This document shows, piece after piece, positions 13,501 to 27,300 of a stretch of 64,000 nt of DNA. The position numbers were made by a program, and so were the translations under genes. Within the stretch, counting starts at the first letter, position 1; each line of letters starts with the position of its first letter. A model generated the notes under the pieces. That model was not told the origin of the DNA. It ran no database searches and saw only the letters and a program-made list of their open reading frames with translations. The stretch lies in assembly GCA_019009955.1 (NCBI GenBank), contig CM032231.1:106521001-106585000 (forward strand), written 5' to 3'. The DNA is from Riptortus pedestris (Eukaryota > Arthropoda > Insecta > Hemiptera > Alydidae).

Positions 13501-16500
13501 ATTTAAAAAGTACAACCACCGCATTCAGCTCATACATAAAATGAAGCACACGATTAAAGCAACCCCCTGCCAGCAGAGTTTTGCTTTTATCAACACAAAT
13601 AAATAAGTCACATTTAAAGTTTTTCAGAATGCATACAATAGAGGAATTTATAATAGTGCCTTAGCCAGAAAAGTCCAAGTCATAAATATTATAATTACTT
13701 TATGTCCCAATAAATATTTTAGGGCTTGGTTGAACATTTACATTTATTGTTAACTACCTATAGTAATACTGATATGTTCCTCAACCAATGAACAAACCTT
13801 TAAGATAAGAGAGTCATACATTTTATGCTAAATGAAGATTGTATTAGAATTATTTAGATTAGTGTTTTACGCACTGTCAGAATATTACAACATTAATGTG
13901 TTAATTTATTAAACCTATACCTTATTTATGACAAATACAATGTAACGGAAAAATAATTTTCGTTTAATCAAGCAATGGTCCTGACAATTATATTTATATA
14001 TCAATAAAAAAAATAACTGCAACAAGGCAGCAACAGAACAACAAATTATTTACAAAACACATTGCTATAAATTAAGTTCGATTTTAGTTGTCTAAATTTT
14101 AAAAATCAAACAATGACACCCCAAGTGATCCCTAATTGATGTATTCTTCCACATCAATTGGGCCTGATTCAACCAAACCCTAAAACTAGCATATTTTAGT
14201 AATTTGTAAGTATAATTCATGTTTAATTAACCTTTCAACTGGAATAATTCCATATGCAGGTTTTGTTTATTACATAAAATAACAAATGAGAGGTGGGGAG
14301 TAAATAGAAGGCTTACAAAATAATGAAAAATTTTCAGAAATGATCTGAAAATGTTTGGGATGTACAATTAAATAGGAACTAAACCTCAAAAAAGAATTAA
14401 ATGAATAAATTTAGAAAAATTATAGATATGAAATTAAATTATATCAACATATTTACTAAATATAAACCAGAAATAACTTAATATCACTTTTTAAGCTATT
14501 TACTACAGTTACTTCCACTAAATTGCTATTTAAAATTAATTAATGGAGTTGCTTTTACTTATTTTTTATATTGATAACTTCCATTAACAAAGCTTAGTCA
14601 TCTTATCACAGCACTTTTACAAATAATATAATGAACTGAGGAAAATAAGCATATAAAAATAAGGATGAAATGTATGTATTTGATTGTTGTAACTCCCTTT
14701 TTATTTGTAAAATGAACGAAATATATTTCTTCTGGGCAAAAAAGAATTAAAAACAAATAATACTGACTCTATAGCTTTCAGTAATCCAGAAATAACCGCA
14801 AAACACAGTTAATATCTGCATTAAAGTTTAACATAACAATCAATTTTAGATAAAACACAGATTCTTCTTTTGTTTTGTAGTGTTAGTAATGAAAATAATA
14901 ATGCACATTTTTTTGGTGAATTCGAATTTTCTGGATATACAGAAAATAAATAAAAAAATTAGGAGAATAAAACAAAATAATAATAAACTGAGAAATATGG
15001 AATTATAGCTTAAATAAAAGCACATTAATACTAGTCCTTAAGAAATGCTCAAGAAGAATGTTCTCTTCTATTGTCTTTTGTATAACCAATCATAAGTCAA
15101 TACTTGTAATTTTTTTAAATAAATGAACTTTTATAAACCAGTATGAGGAATCAATTTCTCAAAATAATGTGAATGAACATAATCAAATGACGTACAATGA
15201 AACTCCGCAAGTGCAAAATAACGATAACAAAATTTATTATATTTCAAGAATAAACACAAATGCCTATCCAACCCCACTAAAATAATAATAATGGGGTTAA
15301 CTAGTTAATTTGGTTAATGTACTTCTAAAAAGAGAACTTAAGCATGAACCATACCTTTTTCCTGTATTACAATTCTTGGATTGAGCAATATAGGAGAAAA
15401 ATAATAAAATGAACTTATACAGGGGAGCCAGCCTATTTATGGGAATGATTAACAATGATTATAGAATAGCAATCCAAGTACTGCTTTAACCATTTTCCAT
15501 TATCTCCATTAATTCTTTTGGATTACTGAAAGGTTTAGAGCCTACTTCATATTCATTAATAACAAATTATAATCAGTTACAACAAATAGTGGTGTCTAAC
15601 ATTCACAAAGTATATAATTATTATAAATTAAACAAACAGGTCAAACTAACTAAATTTCTAATATTTATGTTATGTATATCTTGTCTTTTTGGTCTTTTAA
15701 CTAAAAAAAAAATAAAAAAAAATAATTGAAAAACTTACAAACCACGGTTTAAAACCAACCCATATCAATCAAGATCTAGTAAAACATCAGTATATTTCAT
15801 ATACCTTCATAAACAAACAATATTACCTTGAGAACAGATTCGAGCTTCAAGGGCCAAAGGAAAGTAACATTTTAGGAATTTTTTAATCTTTGAAATTTTA
15901 TTATTTAATGTTTTTTTAATAGAAAAAATTATGAAATTTGATACGAAGAAAAGAAAATAAAGCCTGTCTTGGCCCACAAAAATGACTACACTTCTAAATA
16001 AAACATAAATTTAACAGAGGCAGTTTTTGTCTTTTATTTGTTCTTTTAGCAACCGGCTAAATTATTTTAAAACAAATTTATTTACATCAGTAACGAGACA
16101 CAAACATTTACAGATCCACTAGAGAATTTCTTACACATATTCCTAAATTTCACTTGAAATAAATGGAGGGGAATGAAAGAAACAGAGGAAATAAGGTAAT
16201 TGGGTAAAGGAAAACTAGAAGTCCATAATAGGAACTAAGGGAAACTACAAATATGAACTAGCTAGTGTCAGTAAATTTTTCGTAAATAATAAAAACAAGG
16301 CATATATTGGGACAAACATGAAGGAGATAAGGGAGTAGGCCCTTGTAGAAGCCGCGAACACCTTCGTACCTCCACGTCTGCCTCACACAGTCCATTGAAC
16401 CTTCGTATGAATGGAACTGGTCCTGCAACCGAGCTCGTATCACCTGATAAGGATATGTAACAGATGCAGCAATCAACTTACTAGTAGCTGCAAATCCTAA

Positions 16501-19500
16501 GTATTCAAGTGTCCCCTGAAAATTTAACAAGGTCCTCATGAAATATTAACAGAAATTTTTAAAACTATATAACATATATTACTAACAAATACAATAGTAA
16601 CTATGAGCAAGGGGGTTAAAATTAGTTAGATGAGCATTTTTTTTTTACCAAATATTTAAAAGACTGTTACGTTCATTATGTAGACAATGAATAAAAAAGA
16701 AGTTTAAGACTATATTCCGTTCGGATATTTAATTCATTTAGTCTGTAATTGATGTCAGAAGATTTCGAAAAAGCAACCAAATCTCTTGATTAATTAAAAG
16801 AAGTGACAAACTAGTTCAAGAGACTTGTATCATCAAAAATATTACTGGTCAATTTCTAGTTGATACAATTATTCTTATTTACTTGTATAGTTATTCATTT
16901 TTTAAGGGAAAACATTTAAGAATATAAGTATTCAATTTGAACAAAATAACTACCAATTTGTTATTTTTCAATAATACGCACGCACACATGCACACACAAA
17001 ATCAAATTTGAGCCTGGGAGTTGCTTCAGCCTTATAAAGGTTATCGTTTCTTTGTGCTTTTATTTTTAAAACATACACAAGAAATAGTTTAAAGTATGAT
17101 ACTAATTTTCAATAAAAACCACAGAGCATGAGCTTCATTTTCCAAGTGAAATATACTAACACATCAAGATATAACTTTAAAATGTTCATAACATTAAATA
17201 TTAACATTTATATAATAATTTCTAGCAATTAAATTTAAAACTCACAAGCTTTGCATCAATAGGAGAATTTTTATATTGATTATAACATGTTTTCATCTCT
17301 TCGTAAGCCATAAATTGAATAGCTCCATGAGAAACACCAAACATGCCTGGGACAAACCCCTACAACATTAACAAATTATAAGTGATGAAAACAACGGATA
17401 AGTGATAAAATCAATCAAAATAAAACTCTTTTATAATTAAAAAATTGCAAACATTGTTTACCCTGTAGAGTCCTCGAACACCTTCTAGCCTATATATTGT
17501 CATAAGCGCATCTACCATACCAGCATAGCCACTGCCTGCTTGGGGTTTTGCATTGGAATATTGCAAACATAACCTGTTCAAAAAATATTAAAACCCCATT
17601 TTAGGGGTATGAGGGAAACAAATACTATCTCTGGACAAACAAATTAAGTCCCACTGGATTTTCTTTTAATAACAAAATAATTAATATTAATTTAATTTAA
17701 TAAGAAAAGAAAAATTAAAGAAAGAAAACTCACTGAGATAAGAGAGTGGGCAGCCAAAGCTATTAAGCTAACAGAAAGCAAAAAACTGTTAATTACCTGG
17801 TTTTGACAACCCAGACAGGGTTAGTCATAATCAAGGTCAATATTCCAGCCTGAGCAGCAAGAAGCATATGCATCGAAGGACCAAGAGGTTTTTTAGAGTT
17901 TCCACCTTGAACCCATGTTTTTATGGAATTATAACTGAAAGAAAAAAATAAATCAATAGCATTCTTAAAATAAAGTGCATTTACTAAGAGGAAGCTAGGT
18001 AAATAAAAACCAAGTCGATTGATAAAGACTACTACTTTTTTTTAAAAAAAGTAAATGAATCCAGATCATAAAGTCTCAATCAAACTTAAAAGATATATTT
18101 TTCTGAGCATATTACCAATTACTGGCAGGGCTCGGGTTAGCCATGTGAGTTAAAGCGTTGCCTTTAATCTCACATGGTTATTCTAAAGTGGGGAATTCAA
18201 TTAACGCCTGGGCAAGGAATTTATTTAGAGACAAAATTCATTAAATAAAATCCTTAGTCCCACCCTGGCTAGAAAAGGGTGGTAACCTGTAGATAACCGA
18301 TCCCAATTAGCCTTAGTTGTCAAAAGTGGACGTTAATAAATAACACACCAATTACTGGCATCATTAAATGGGGAAGAATGACGCAAAATAGCCGTTTAAC
18401 AAATTTTTATGAGAAATCTTGATAAACAACAAGGCTTGCTTTTAAAAAATCATTGTGAAGATTTATCTCCATGAAATACAAGCAACTCAAAATAATCTCA
18501 TATATTTTACCCTGAACTAGATGGTCTGGCAAAATTCATTACAAAATATCACCTTGGACTAAAGTTATAATAGTCATCTTGGGAGTAGTGTACAAATGTA
18601 ATGTGATTTCAGGACACAATATTTTGACAAACTAGACATGATTCCAGCTAACCGCTAAGAGTTAGGAAAGACTGGAGGTGCATTACTGTTGTAGTCTCTA
18701 TACTTATACTGGCAAATTCTCATCATTAGTCAGCTTATGCAGTTTTAATAGGAATGGCTTATGAGTGGAATAAACCACTCTTCCTGGAGGAAACCACTGC
18801 ATTTTCTTGTGACCTTCCTTTTCTTGTTCGTTTCTGTAGAAATCAGAAAGGACTGACTATTAGCCACAGTAAACGAGACAGTACTAAGCATGGAGAATTA
18901 ATAGTTTTAGCTCAGATCACACAGGCATGAAATTATTTATTATATCTCTATTGGTATAATTTTCCGTGTGATGCTATGCTTAAAGGAGGAGTCTAGCATG
19001 AATATTTGGAATTATTTGCTAAAAAAAAAGTCAAACAAATGAACAATGATAAATTAACAGAGTATTTACTAATTTAAAGTTTAACGATCATTCTTTGAGA
19101 ATTGTTAATAAAAGAAAGACTAACCTCAACAAGGCACGGTATGTTTACATTTCATTAGCACACATTATGTGAAAGTGTGTGAGTATAATTATAAACATTG
19201 GAACAAAATTTAGGGGAAGTATGATTATCACTACAATTTTTGAGGAGTATTGTATTAAGAGGACATAATAAAATATTGTAATTCAAATAATAAATTTAAA
19301 AAAATTATAATAATATAAACATAAAAACAAGTATTTATTAAAACTTACAATAAAAAGTAAAATCCCCAAGCACTTCCAGAACCCCAGACATTAGGTGTTA
19401 CTCCTTTATAAAGTCCTTTCAGTCCTTCCTGTCTAAATATTGTAGTAATGGCATTTCGTAAACCATTGTACTGAGGAGTAGGAGATCGACCATCACACAC

Positions 19501-22212
19501 TAAAATTTAAAAAAAAATACTATTATAAAATATTTACATATACTTGGACTATCATATTTCAAAATAAAATTATCAATTTACATTTTAAAAGTTCAGGAAA
19601 TTAACAATTATTTTCTAAGTATTAATGATAGTACAAATCACCCCTCATTTGCCTTATATTAACAGTGGATGAGATAAGCCAGAGGTTAGGTAAAAAAAAT
19701 AGAAAGAATAAGAATGTCAGTATGAACATGTCAATCATGATATATTAGTCAAATTACCACTCACTGATGAAGAATAGAAGAGAGACAACAACAAATTTCA
19801 GCTCCATTCATCTACATATACTTTGAATATATGAATTTTAAAAACCAGTAGTCTAAAAGAGAACGAGGAGAGTTTTATGTGTACATTTGATGACATTGAA
19901 AGTTGCAGCCCAAATTTCAGGCCATCCAAACCATATTACTGCTCAAAGAAGTAAAGCCCTCGAACCAGAACTAATCAGAAGAAAGTATTGGTGGAGTGTC
20001 CTTCATAAATAATACACATATTATAGCCAAATAAATATTGTAGCTATGCAATTTTGTTCCAAGCTTTGTATGGAACAGTTTAAATGGGTATTAGAGGACA
20101 GCACTAGAAGACAAAACCGGAAAGTCCCGTGGCCCGGGTGCTATATAAACTGATTATTTCACATTCTATTTGCTATTCCTCCTTTAATAATAAATTATGT
20201 AAACAAGACCTGGGAAGCTATTTTGGACTTGAGACTTTTAGTAATTTATTAGCTTAATCAAAATCGTAAGACCTCTACACCCACATTCCTCCTGGTCAAT
20301 TATCAGCTAATAACTAGATCTTTAATTGTATAATAAACATTAAAAATGAGCTAACAACTAGTAGATCATAGAAATATTTTCTCATAATATTACCTCTAAT
20401 TATAAACCAAATCATTTCAGTTTTCCTAAATATTTGGTCCTTTGATTTTGCAAATGAAGAACTTCTCAGAGTTACAGGATTATACTTCAAAATCCTTGAA
20501 TTCGACCAACCCCCCCCCAGCCCAGCCTTTACCCGAAAAATACAGAAAAGATTTCCAATGTTCCAATTATTTCCCGTATACAGACATTATTATTTACATT
20601 AACACATCTTTTCATGAATACCATTTGGGCTGGACAATTTTTTTTATTTGACCTCAATCCTTCTGTACAATATTCTGGAGTAGCGTCAGTCTTTAATAGC
20701 ATACTTCAGTCATCCCTTAGAGCATAAAAAGAAAAAAGAATGATAATTTGATGATAAGTTTAATAAGATGGATCTCACACATTACAAAGTATGGGAGAAA
20801 TGCATTGTGTATAAGAAACACTGGAAATTCTTTGAATTCATGATTATGTTCCACTAAAAGCAAGAGCTTAGACTCAAAAAATACATACAAGCAAGTAACG
20901 TTGGATGGGAGCAGCTGCAAATTGTTGTAGGAGGGTAAATGCTTACAGCTGATAAATGGACATTCTTGGCTCCAAAATTGTGCCTATCATATAACAAAAT
21001 TTACTTTCATGAAATTTGGGCATCCTGAGGCTCTCAGAGAAGCCTACAGACTTTGCCAACTGCCATTCTTATGACCAAGAAGTCAAATAAAAATCCACCC
21101 CTTTGAAAGGTACCTATGTCCCATGATAATGTATTAAACTATATGAGAAAGGAGAAATTTTCAATTTGTCTTAATTTCAACTTGTCTTTAATTACAAAGT
21201 GGCTCACGATAAGTATCTAAATATATTGGACATGCTCTGTTCAGCTAATATAAGGTTCTGTCCTTCATAACCTATTGAGCAGATATTGTCAAAGAGGCAA
21301 TTGGTTTTATACGTCAGAACCAATCACAAGAAATAATCTAAAAGAAGTAATTTTCAGGATATAGAAAATGGAGCAATAAACCAAAGACAGTGAATAAAAA
21401 GGATGGCTTGGCATAACAGAAATTTAAAAAATGAATTGTTAGATATTATATTTAATAGCTAATATTATAAGAAATCATTTAAAAAAATTATTTATTTTAG
21501 TAGACAAAAAGTTCTTTTGTTTTCTTTAAGAAAAGGGACAGGTAGTCATATCACAACATAAAAATAAAACCAACATATGAACTTATGACCAAACATAACA
21601 CATCCAAGAGTAAAAATAATAAGACTCTTTAATTCAAACCAATTTTTTACATAATTATTTGAGTCTTATTAGACAACTTTTTCGTATTCCTAAAGTTAAC
21701 AATTCTAAAAGTAAAAAGAAAAAAAAAACTTGTTATTCCTTTTAAAAATATATATTTTGAGCTAGTTCCTTCAAAAATATCTTTATATCCTAGATATAGG
21801 ATCAAAAAGACTGTGTATATAAAAGAAATCAATAAATTTAGTTGTGTAAGTTCATCCATCTAAGAGATTGGATGAAGAGGGAGGAGACCTTTGAAATAAG
21901 ATTAATCAATAACTTTCCATACAATTTCCCCACAATTACTCATAGGACTAACCGACTTAATAATAAATAGCAATGCTTAAAATCCTTTTCATACAATTTT
22001 TGTTATTCAAAATAATGTAAATTAAGTGGGGGGAGCACATAAAAATATTACCAATGGATAACTTTGATAAGTATTGGGTAGTTTATTAAAAAAAAAAAAA
22101 AAGACAAAAATTAAATAGTATCAAGTTTTCGCAATACATACACTTTGAGAACCAAATCGATATATTGTTCTAAAACAATACAATTTTAAATGCTATAATA
22201 ATTCACCTTATA

Positions 22213-22300
<88 letters not shown>

Positions 22301-23569
22301 CATAAGTGACAAAAAACATGATTTAGAACTGTCTACTCATTACTTATTTATATTAATAAGATAAATCACAATAAAAATACCTATTTCTAAGCATTAGAAA
22401 TGCATATAATGCTAGAAAAGTATATAATCAAAGAACAATTCAATTTTCTCACATAAAAAGCAAGTAAAGCAAACACATATTTCATGATCTTCTAACGCTA
22501 ACAAAAAATAATGAAAACCAGATTATTTTTAATAATGTACTTCACTAGAATACCAGAAGAAATATTCACTAAAAAAAGTGTATGTAGTGTAAAATTGGTT
22601 TACATTCATGCCACATTCAGGATGAATGTTTAGAATAATTAAACTAATGTAACACCTAATCTAACAACCTTATTTCTGACTGATCTCATAACTTAAAATG
22701 ATGAGAGGAGATCAATGTTAAATGAATACCATAAACTATATAGAGTTATCCTTTCAAAATAATATGCAGTGGCAAGGGCAATAAGTATTTAAAAAAAAAT
22801 TGAACATGATGAACAAATAAGGAAATCAACCTTAATCTATCTCTTCAATAAAAATGTACACACATTAAACTTATTACCAATGTGATTCAGCTATAAGGAA
22901 AAGTTATCAGATAAAATAACGAGCCCCATACACAATTAAAACCATAAAATAATTGAGCTATGGGAAACTTGATAACGTCAGTTAATTGTTTTATCAGAAT
23001 CCACAACATTAGTTATATTGAGAACGATAAAGTTCTGCCAATCAAGCCATATTTATATTTACAGTTGAGAAACCCAGGAAAGACCATGAGGATACTGACA
23101 GGGTCAAATTATTATGTATATACACAATTCCAGTTTCCAAATTTAGTTACAGGATTGGTGTGGAATACTTTTAGAATCAATTAGCAATTTTAATATGAGT
23201 TTTGCATAAAATGGTTCATTTTGAATCCATATACCCAATATACAATAAAATATTCGGTTTATACTTACCATACCAAACTTAAGGAATAACTACTATTCAA
23301 TGTTCTATTTCGAAGCATAACTATATTGCTTCGAAATAGAACATTGAATAGTAGTTGCTCCTTAAGTTTGGTATGGTGTTAAGTTATCATTCAAGTAATA
23401 TACTAAATCGCTTACCTGCAAATCTAATTTTGATTAAATCCAGAGGATGAAGTATAAGTGTAGATGCAACACCACCTGTTATACCAGCTATCAGGTGCTC
23501 ATACTTGACATGTTGCAAAACACTTTTTGCAGTGCTTGCTGGAGATGAATACGTTTTAACGGACGTCAT
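10552..23569 (-). CDS. SLC25A32: Mitochondrial folate/FAD carrier, SLC25A32 type (complete, distal isoform)
   Basis: Seven exons in transcription order: 23569-23416, 19499-19349, 17934-17797, 17573-17462, 17359-17246, 16515-16370 and 10702-10552. All have GT-AG sites and phases that close exactly, giving 321 aa; the human protein is of similar length. The three carrier signatures are visible: [20 protein letters not shown] (Trp replaces the acidic residue, typical of the folate/pyrimidine/FAD carrier branch) and [12 protein letters not shown]. Family-specific blocks include [31 protein letters not shown] and [16 protein letters not shown]. The protein is an inner mitochondrial membrane carrier with six helices in three repeats. 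The start is the first ATG of the first exon (MTSVKTYSS). Introns contain a SINE, a palindrome and a (TA)n tract. The gene is head-to-head with IF1. An alternative terminal exon is listed separately. Confidence 0.93.
13036..13228 (+). mobile_element. Mariner-type MITE (internally deleted) with TA target site
   Basis: A 193-bp element flanked by TA dinucleotides (13034-13035 and 13229-13230). Its ends are inverted repeats around ggtgtacagaaagttctaa; the right end reads ttagaactttctgtacaccc. Just inside the right end, one plus-strand frame reads [20 protein letters not shown] then stop. This looks like the C-terminal tail of a Tc1/mariner-family transposase. The element is therefore a deletion derivative that kept the end of its parent's gene. 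It lies in the last intron of the antisense SLC25A32 gene. Confidence 0.8.
16033..16038 (-). terminator. Candidate poly(A) signal, proximal SLC25A32 isoform
   Basis: AATAAA on the minus strand, about 220 bp downstream of the TAG at 16258. This supports the composite terminal exon ending its own transcript. Confidence 0.45.
16258..16515 (-). CDS. SLC25A32: SLC25A32 composite alternative terminal exon (proximal isoform)
   Basis: Read without using the internal donor at 16370/16369 (AG|GTACGA), this exon runs to a TAG at 16258. It encodes the third-repeat helix and loop, then its own version of the last segment: [10 protein letters not shown], a hydrophobic stretch with Cys, Leu and Ile, then YEKFTD. 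The distal exon at 10702-10552 encodes the same segment ([10 protein letters not shown] ... TYEHVWRF). The two tails are homologous, so this is a duplicated terminal exon: use the donor and get the canonical 321-aa tail, ignore it and get a 308-aa protein. The proximal tail lacks the canonical PNL.RV.PA block at the start of helix 6. A minus-strand AATAAA at 16033-16038 suits its own polyadenylation. Alternative reading: a decayed duplicate kept as intron, but the frame is intact to the stop. Confidence 0.8.
   Translation of the reverse strand, partial: GTLEYLGFAATSKLIAASVTYPYQVIRARLQDQFHSYEGSMDCVRQTWRYEGVRGFYKGLLPYLLHVCPNICLVFIIYEKFTDTS
18128..18346 (+). mobile_element. tRNA-derived SINE, full-length copy with 14-bp target duplication
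   Basis: The insertion is flanked by a perfect 14-bp direct repeat, accaattactggca, at 18114-18127 and 18347-18360. The head is tRNA-like (gttagccatgtgagttaaag as box A region; the box B region is best seen in other copies as gggttccattctcgcc). The body contains tccttagtcccaccctggct and ggtggtaacctgtagataac, and the tail ends gttaataaataa. It is non-coding and would be mobilised by a partner LINE. It sits in SLC25A32 intron 2. Confidence 0.9.
22214..22297. repeat. (TA)n microsatellite
   Basis: About 80 bp of almost pure alternating AT/TA in SLC25A32 intron 1. Similar tracts occur near 7687, 8884, 29430, 30466, 33190, 35964, 54397 and 61218, several of them inside transposons. Confidence 0.95.
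23268..23377. repeat. 110-bp palindrome next to a 5' splice site
   Basis: Arms of about 50 bp (accataccaaacttaagga on the left, tccttaagtttggtatggt on the right) face across about 10 bases. I saw only one or two mismatches (ataac versus ttgct). It starts 38 nt into SLC25A32 intron 1, so the pre-mRNA would carry a long hairpin just after the donor. No target duplication or coding content was seen. Confidence 0.85.
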
Positions 23570-24306
23570 ATCGAAAGTTGATTCGGAAGTGAAAGAGACA
23601 TTATGGTCGGAAATGATTATAAAGAATCAGACAATTGAGTACTAATGGAGAACAAGGAACTCATTTTTACAGAAAAAACTGTAACTGCAGAACTGAAAAA
23701 CCATAATTTTTACAACTTGATTTTGGAACTGAAAAAAGAGTTTCTCACAACTTAATCTGGTCACTATAAATTACATATAACGCTATACTATTAATTAAAA
23801 GCTAACAAGAAATACCACAAAGAAATCGAACGTGACCTAGGATGAAACTCTCGTCATGCGCTGTATGGTTATCGGACCTTGAAGCTATTGCACAGCTGAT
23901 CTCCAAGTTCAGATGATGCAATACTTAATTTAAATTTCAACAAAATTGGATGAATTATGATCATTCATTAATTATATTTATTATCACATGAAAAATAAAG
24001 TATAAAGAATAATTTGTAGCTTTAGAATTTCGATTTAGAATTGTTCGTATATATTAAGATTATGTCCTAAAGTAGTATTTCGATATTTTCGAATAAAATT
24101 CATTTTACTCAATTTGAAAAACATTAATTTTTATTGAGTATACATGAATATTTTAAATTAATAAAATTGAGTTCCATTTAAAATTTCGGATATGTAAATA
24201 GTTGCTTCATAAGATAATGCAATCTGTTTTCACAGCAGTGTTAATAGCCTAGCCAAGGATTCTTGACTTTTTCGATTACTATTTTAAGCTGCACTTGGAA
24301 TTCAAA
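23570..24306. promoter_or_regulatory. Shared upstream region between SLC25A32 (-) and IF1 (+)
   Basis: 737 bp separate the two divergent start codons, so both 5' UTRs and promoters must lie here unless there are upstream non-coding exons. A relatively GC-rich patch at about 23828-23920 interrupts otherwise AT-rich DNA. I could not support a TATA box or named factor sites. Confidence 0.5.
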
Positions 24307-27300
24307 ATGTCTTATAAATCTTTACTCAATACAAGACTAATTAGTGCATCTGTTAAGAGGATGAAGTGAGTTCCTTCAATTCACTGAACATTAAGTAAAA
24401 TAATAAATATGATATTTATGAAAACCGGTGATTTTATTTTAATTGAATATTATTAACAGTTCTAATAATTTTTCTTTACATATTCAATAATTTTGTTCCT
24501 TCATGATGAATTATGAGGTGTATGAGGAAATATATATTTTGAAGAGCTATTTGCAAAGTAATATATTCATGAATACTGTTTTTGTTATTTGGAGTATATT
24601 TTGCTAGTATAAATATGACCATTGTTCAATATTTTGTTGGATATGACATTTTATTTCTTTTAAAGTAGATTTTTCTTTCTTTTTTTTCCCACTGCTTTTA
24701 ATCTATTTTAAGGCAAACTCTTATCATTCATTAAATTGGTTCATACTGTTAATAAACTGAAAGAAATTCAAGGCTTATGCATTTGTGAAGGTCATTAATA
24801 ATGTCTATAATGCATTTTAGGTCGGAGAACGTTTGTATGAGCTGTCCACATGGTTTTTGACCCATTTCTGTATTAATTGAAGTAATGCATTGTTATATCA
24901 GAAACCTGTAATGCTTCATGTATGAAGCATTCAATAATCAAGAGGATATAATTATTGCAAAATCATCCCTCTTAGTAGTATGTCATAGAAAGCATTGACA
25001 TTTAACAGATTAGTTTTAATTTGTCTAAAAAAATAAGCTAATGTCCGTCTCAAGAATATTCAGATGCCTACAATGTTTATTAAGTAACTATTTTGAAATA
25101 TTATAGTAAATCTCAAGTAAGGCCTACTATAACTCAAATTCACAGTAATAACAATACCATCTTTAATTTTTATTTGGTAAAGTCAGTGTCTATTTTTTGG
25201 GAAAGAATTATCTGTAGGTTGCCAACCTATACTAGGGTAGGACTAAAAATATTATTTCATTAGTCAAGTACAGAAGAAATTCTTATGTCCATCTAATAAT
25301 CAAACCTATCAATTACACTATGCTAGACCTTTGAAACCAATTGTCGCCATCACGATCTGAAGGCTGCACCCTGTAGGTACACCTATTGTGTTCTTTCAGA
25401 AGCTGCTCTTTTCATATTATTGCAGCCACTGAAATCCTTGAAACGTTTGATGTCTTCAAAAAATGACTTCCTAGACCACCCTCTTCGCCTTACCTTCAAA
25501 TATATTTGTGATGAAATCAAAATCAACACCTGAGTTCATATGACTAATACGTGCACCCAGAAATCATATATTGAGAAAAGTCTGTTTATTTATATAAAGT
25601 TTTTAAATGTGTGTATATATATTTATTAATTAAATCATTTTGGAAATGGACTAGTGGTTCATGAAAATAACTTGTAATAAATAGATACCTCTCTGCCTTC
25701 ATTCCCTGATATCTCAAAATTTTATGAATATTTGGTTGCTATCCTTTGTTTAAATAACATCCTGAAGATCACAATGAGTTATTCAGATATATTGGCACAA
25801 ACTGATCAGTTTCTGATATAAACAAATATTGAATAGGGTGCTGATTTTAAATTATAAGCACTTTAGAGTGATATGAGGTTATGGAGGATTATATGCTTTT
25901 GATTATTATCTACATACTAAGTAGAAGAAAAAATATATTAGTTTTAAAATACAAAATACCTAATTAAAGAAATACATAACAAAACTATTTCTAAACCTAT
26001 ACAAATTTTAGTTTTTACACTTACAATTTGAACTAGCCTATATCACCCCTTAGCCAGAAAGCCAACTTACCCTCCATTGAGGATACCAACAATTTGTACC
26101 TGACTTATCCCATATCCATTATATGTGTTCTGTTTTTTTATTCATTGCTTTATAGTCTGTTTTAGTTTTCAAAAGTACGACTTTTGTTAACCCTGATAAT
26201 GAATGGGCCACACTCCTGCCCAGCCAAATTACTTTTGGAAAAAAAGTATTAGCATTGTTGGCCTCTCAAGTCTTTGTAATACTAATATAATGCTGTGGCA
26301 ATTATTTATTCTGTTCTTCATAAAAAGAAAGACCCATTTTGAATGGGTTTTTATATTTCCTGGTAAAGCTAGTTTTTCAAAATGACAAAACCGTTTTCTT
26401 CCACAAACAATTTTATTTCACAAGTTGCTGACTATTTAACTAATAAATAATTCAACGTTCAATGCTGAGGATCAAAACATAATATGAATCGTATGAGTGA
26501 CAATCTCATTAAATCAAATCCTTAGTCCCACCCTGGCTAGAAAAGGGTGATAGCCTGTAGATAACCCGTTCCAATTAGCCATAGTAGCAAAAAGTTGATA
26601 TTAATAAATAATAATAATATGATTATACGGAATGTCAAATAAACAGATTTCAAGGGAAATTTTATATTTCTGATTTTATTCTTACTTATCTTGTCTTAAA
26701 AGTTAAAAAAAATTCTATTACAGATGTGGAAAGCCACTATGCGCTATTTTAACCTTCTTCTAGCCCCCTTGGTAGATTTTGATCAAAAGACGAACTGCAC
26801 TGCTAAATGTTAAACAGTCTTAGGTTTGAAAGTTTGACATTCCAAGGCTAGCCATTTTTTACTTAATTGAGGTGCATAGTCCACACCGATACTAGTCAAA
26901 ATGGTTTTGGGAGGGTTAAAGTGGTTAATTGCCTGTTAAAATCAGAAAACCAAACTTTTTATCCATTAGCATGGCTATTTTACTTTGTACAAGGATGTAA
27001 AAATACATTTTTACTTTTTGTAATTATGCCTTACTTCATTAAAGAGCAATTATTTTACTCTGTTTAGATTTAATTTCACTTAAGCTAACACTTTTCATGT
27101 TGAATACGAAGTAACAACTTTTGAACATTACAAAATAAATTCTAGATATTAATAATTTATGATTTTTTATATCAATGAGTTCTAGTTGAAAAAAGAACAA
27201 GGTATATCGATGATTTATCCCTAATAACCTGCGCAATGGAACATAAATTGTTTACAAATTTACTATTAAAATTCTTGCTCCTAACTCATTTATCATTCAC

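Larger units (their letters stand above)
10703..16257 (-). other. Last SLC25A32 intron / proximal 3' UTR
   Basis: About 5.7 kb between the internal donor and the distal terminal exon. The first part would be 3' UTR of the proximal isoform. It contains the mariner-type MITE at 13036-13228, otherwise AT-rich DNA with no coding signal that I could support. Confidence 0.6.
19500..23415 (-). other. SLC25A32 intron 1
   Basis: A 3.9-kb intron with a long (TA)n tract at about 22214-22297 and the 110-bp palindrome at 23268-23377. No exon was recognised. Confidence 0.65.

Noticed and set aside
18128..18215. Possible genuine tRNA gene
   Set aside because: The head is tRNA-like but continues into a shared body with target duplications, and recurs as a SINE.
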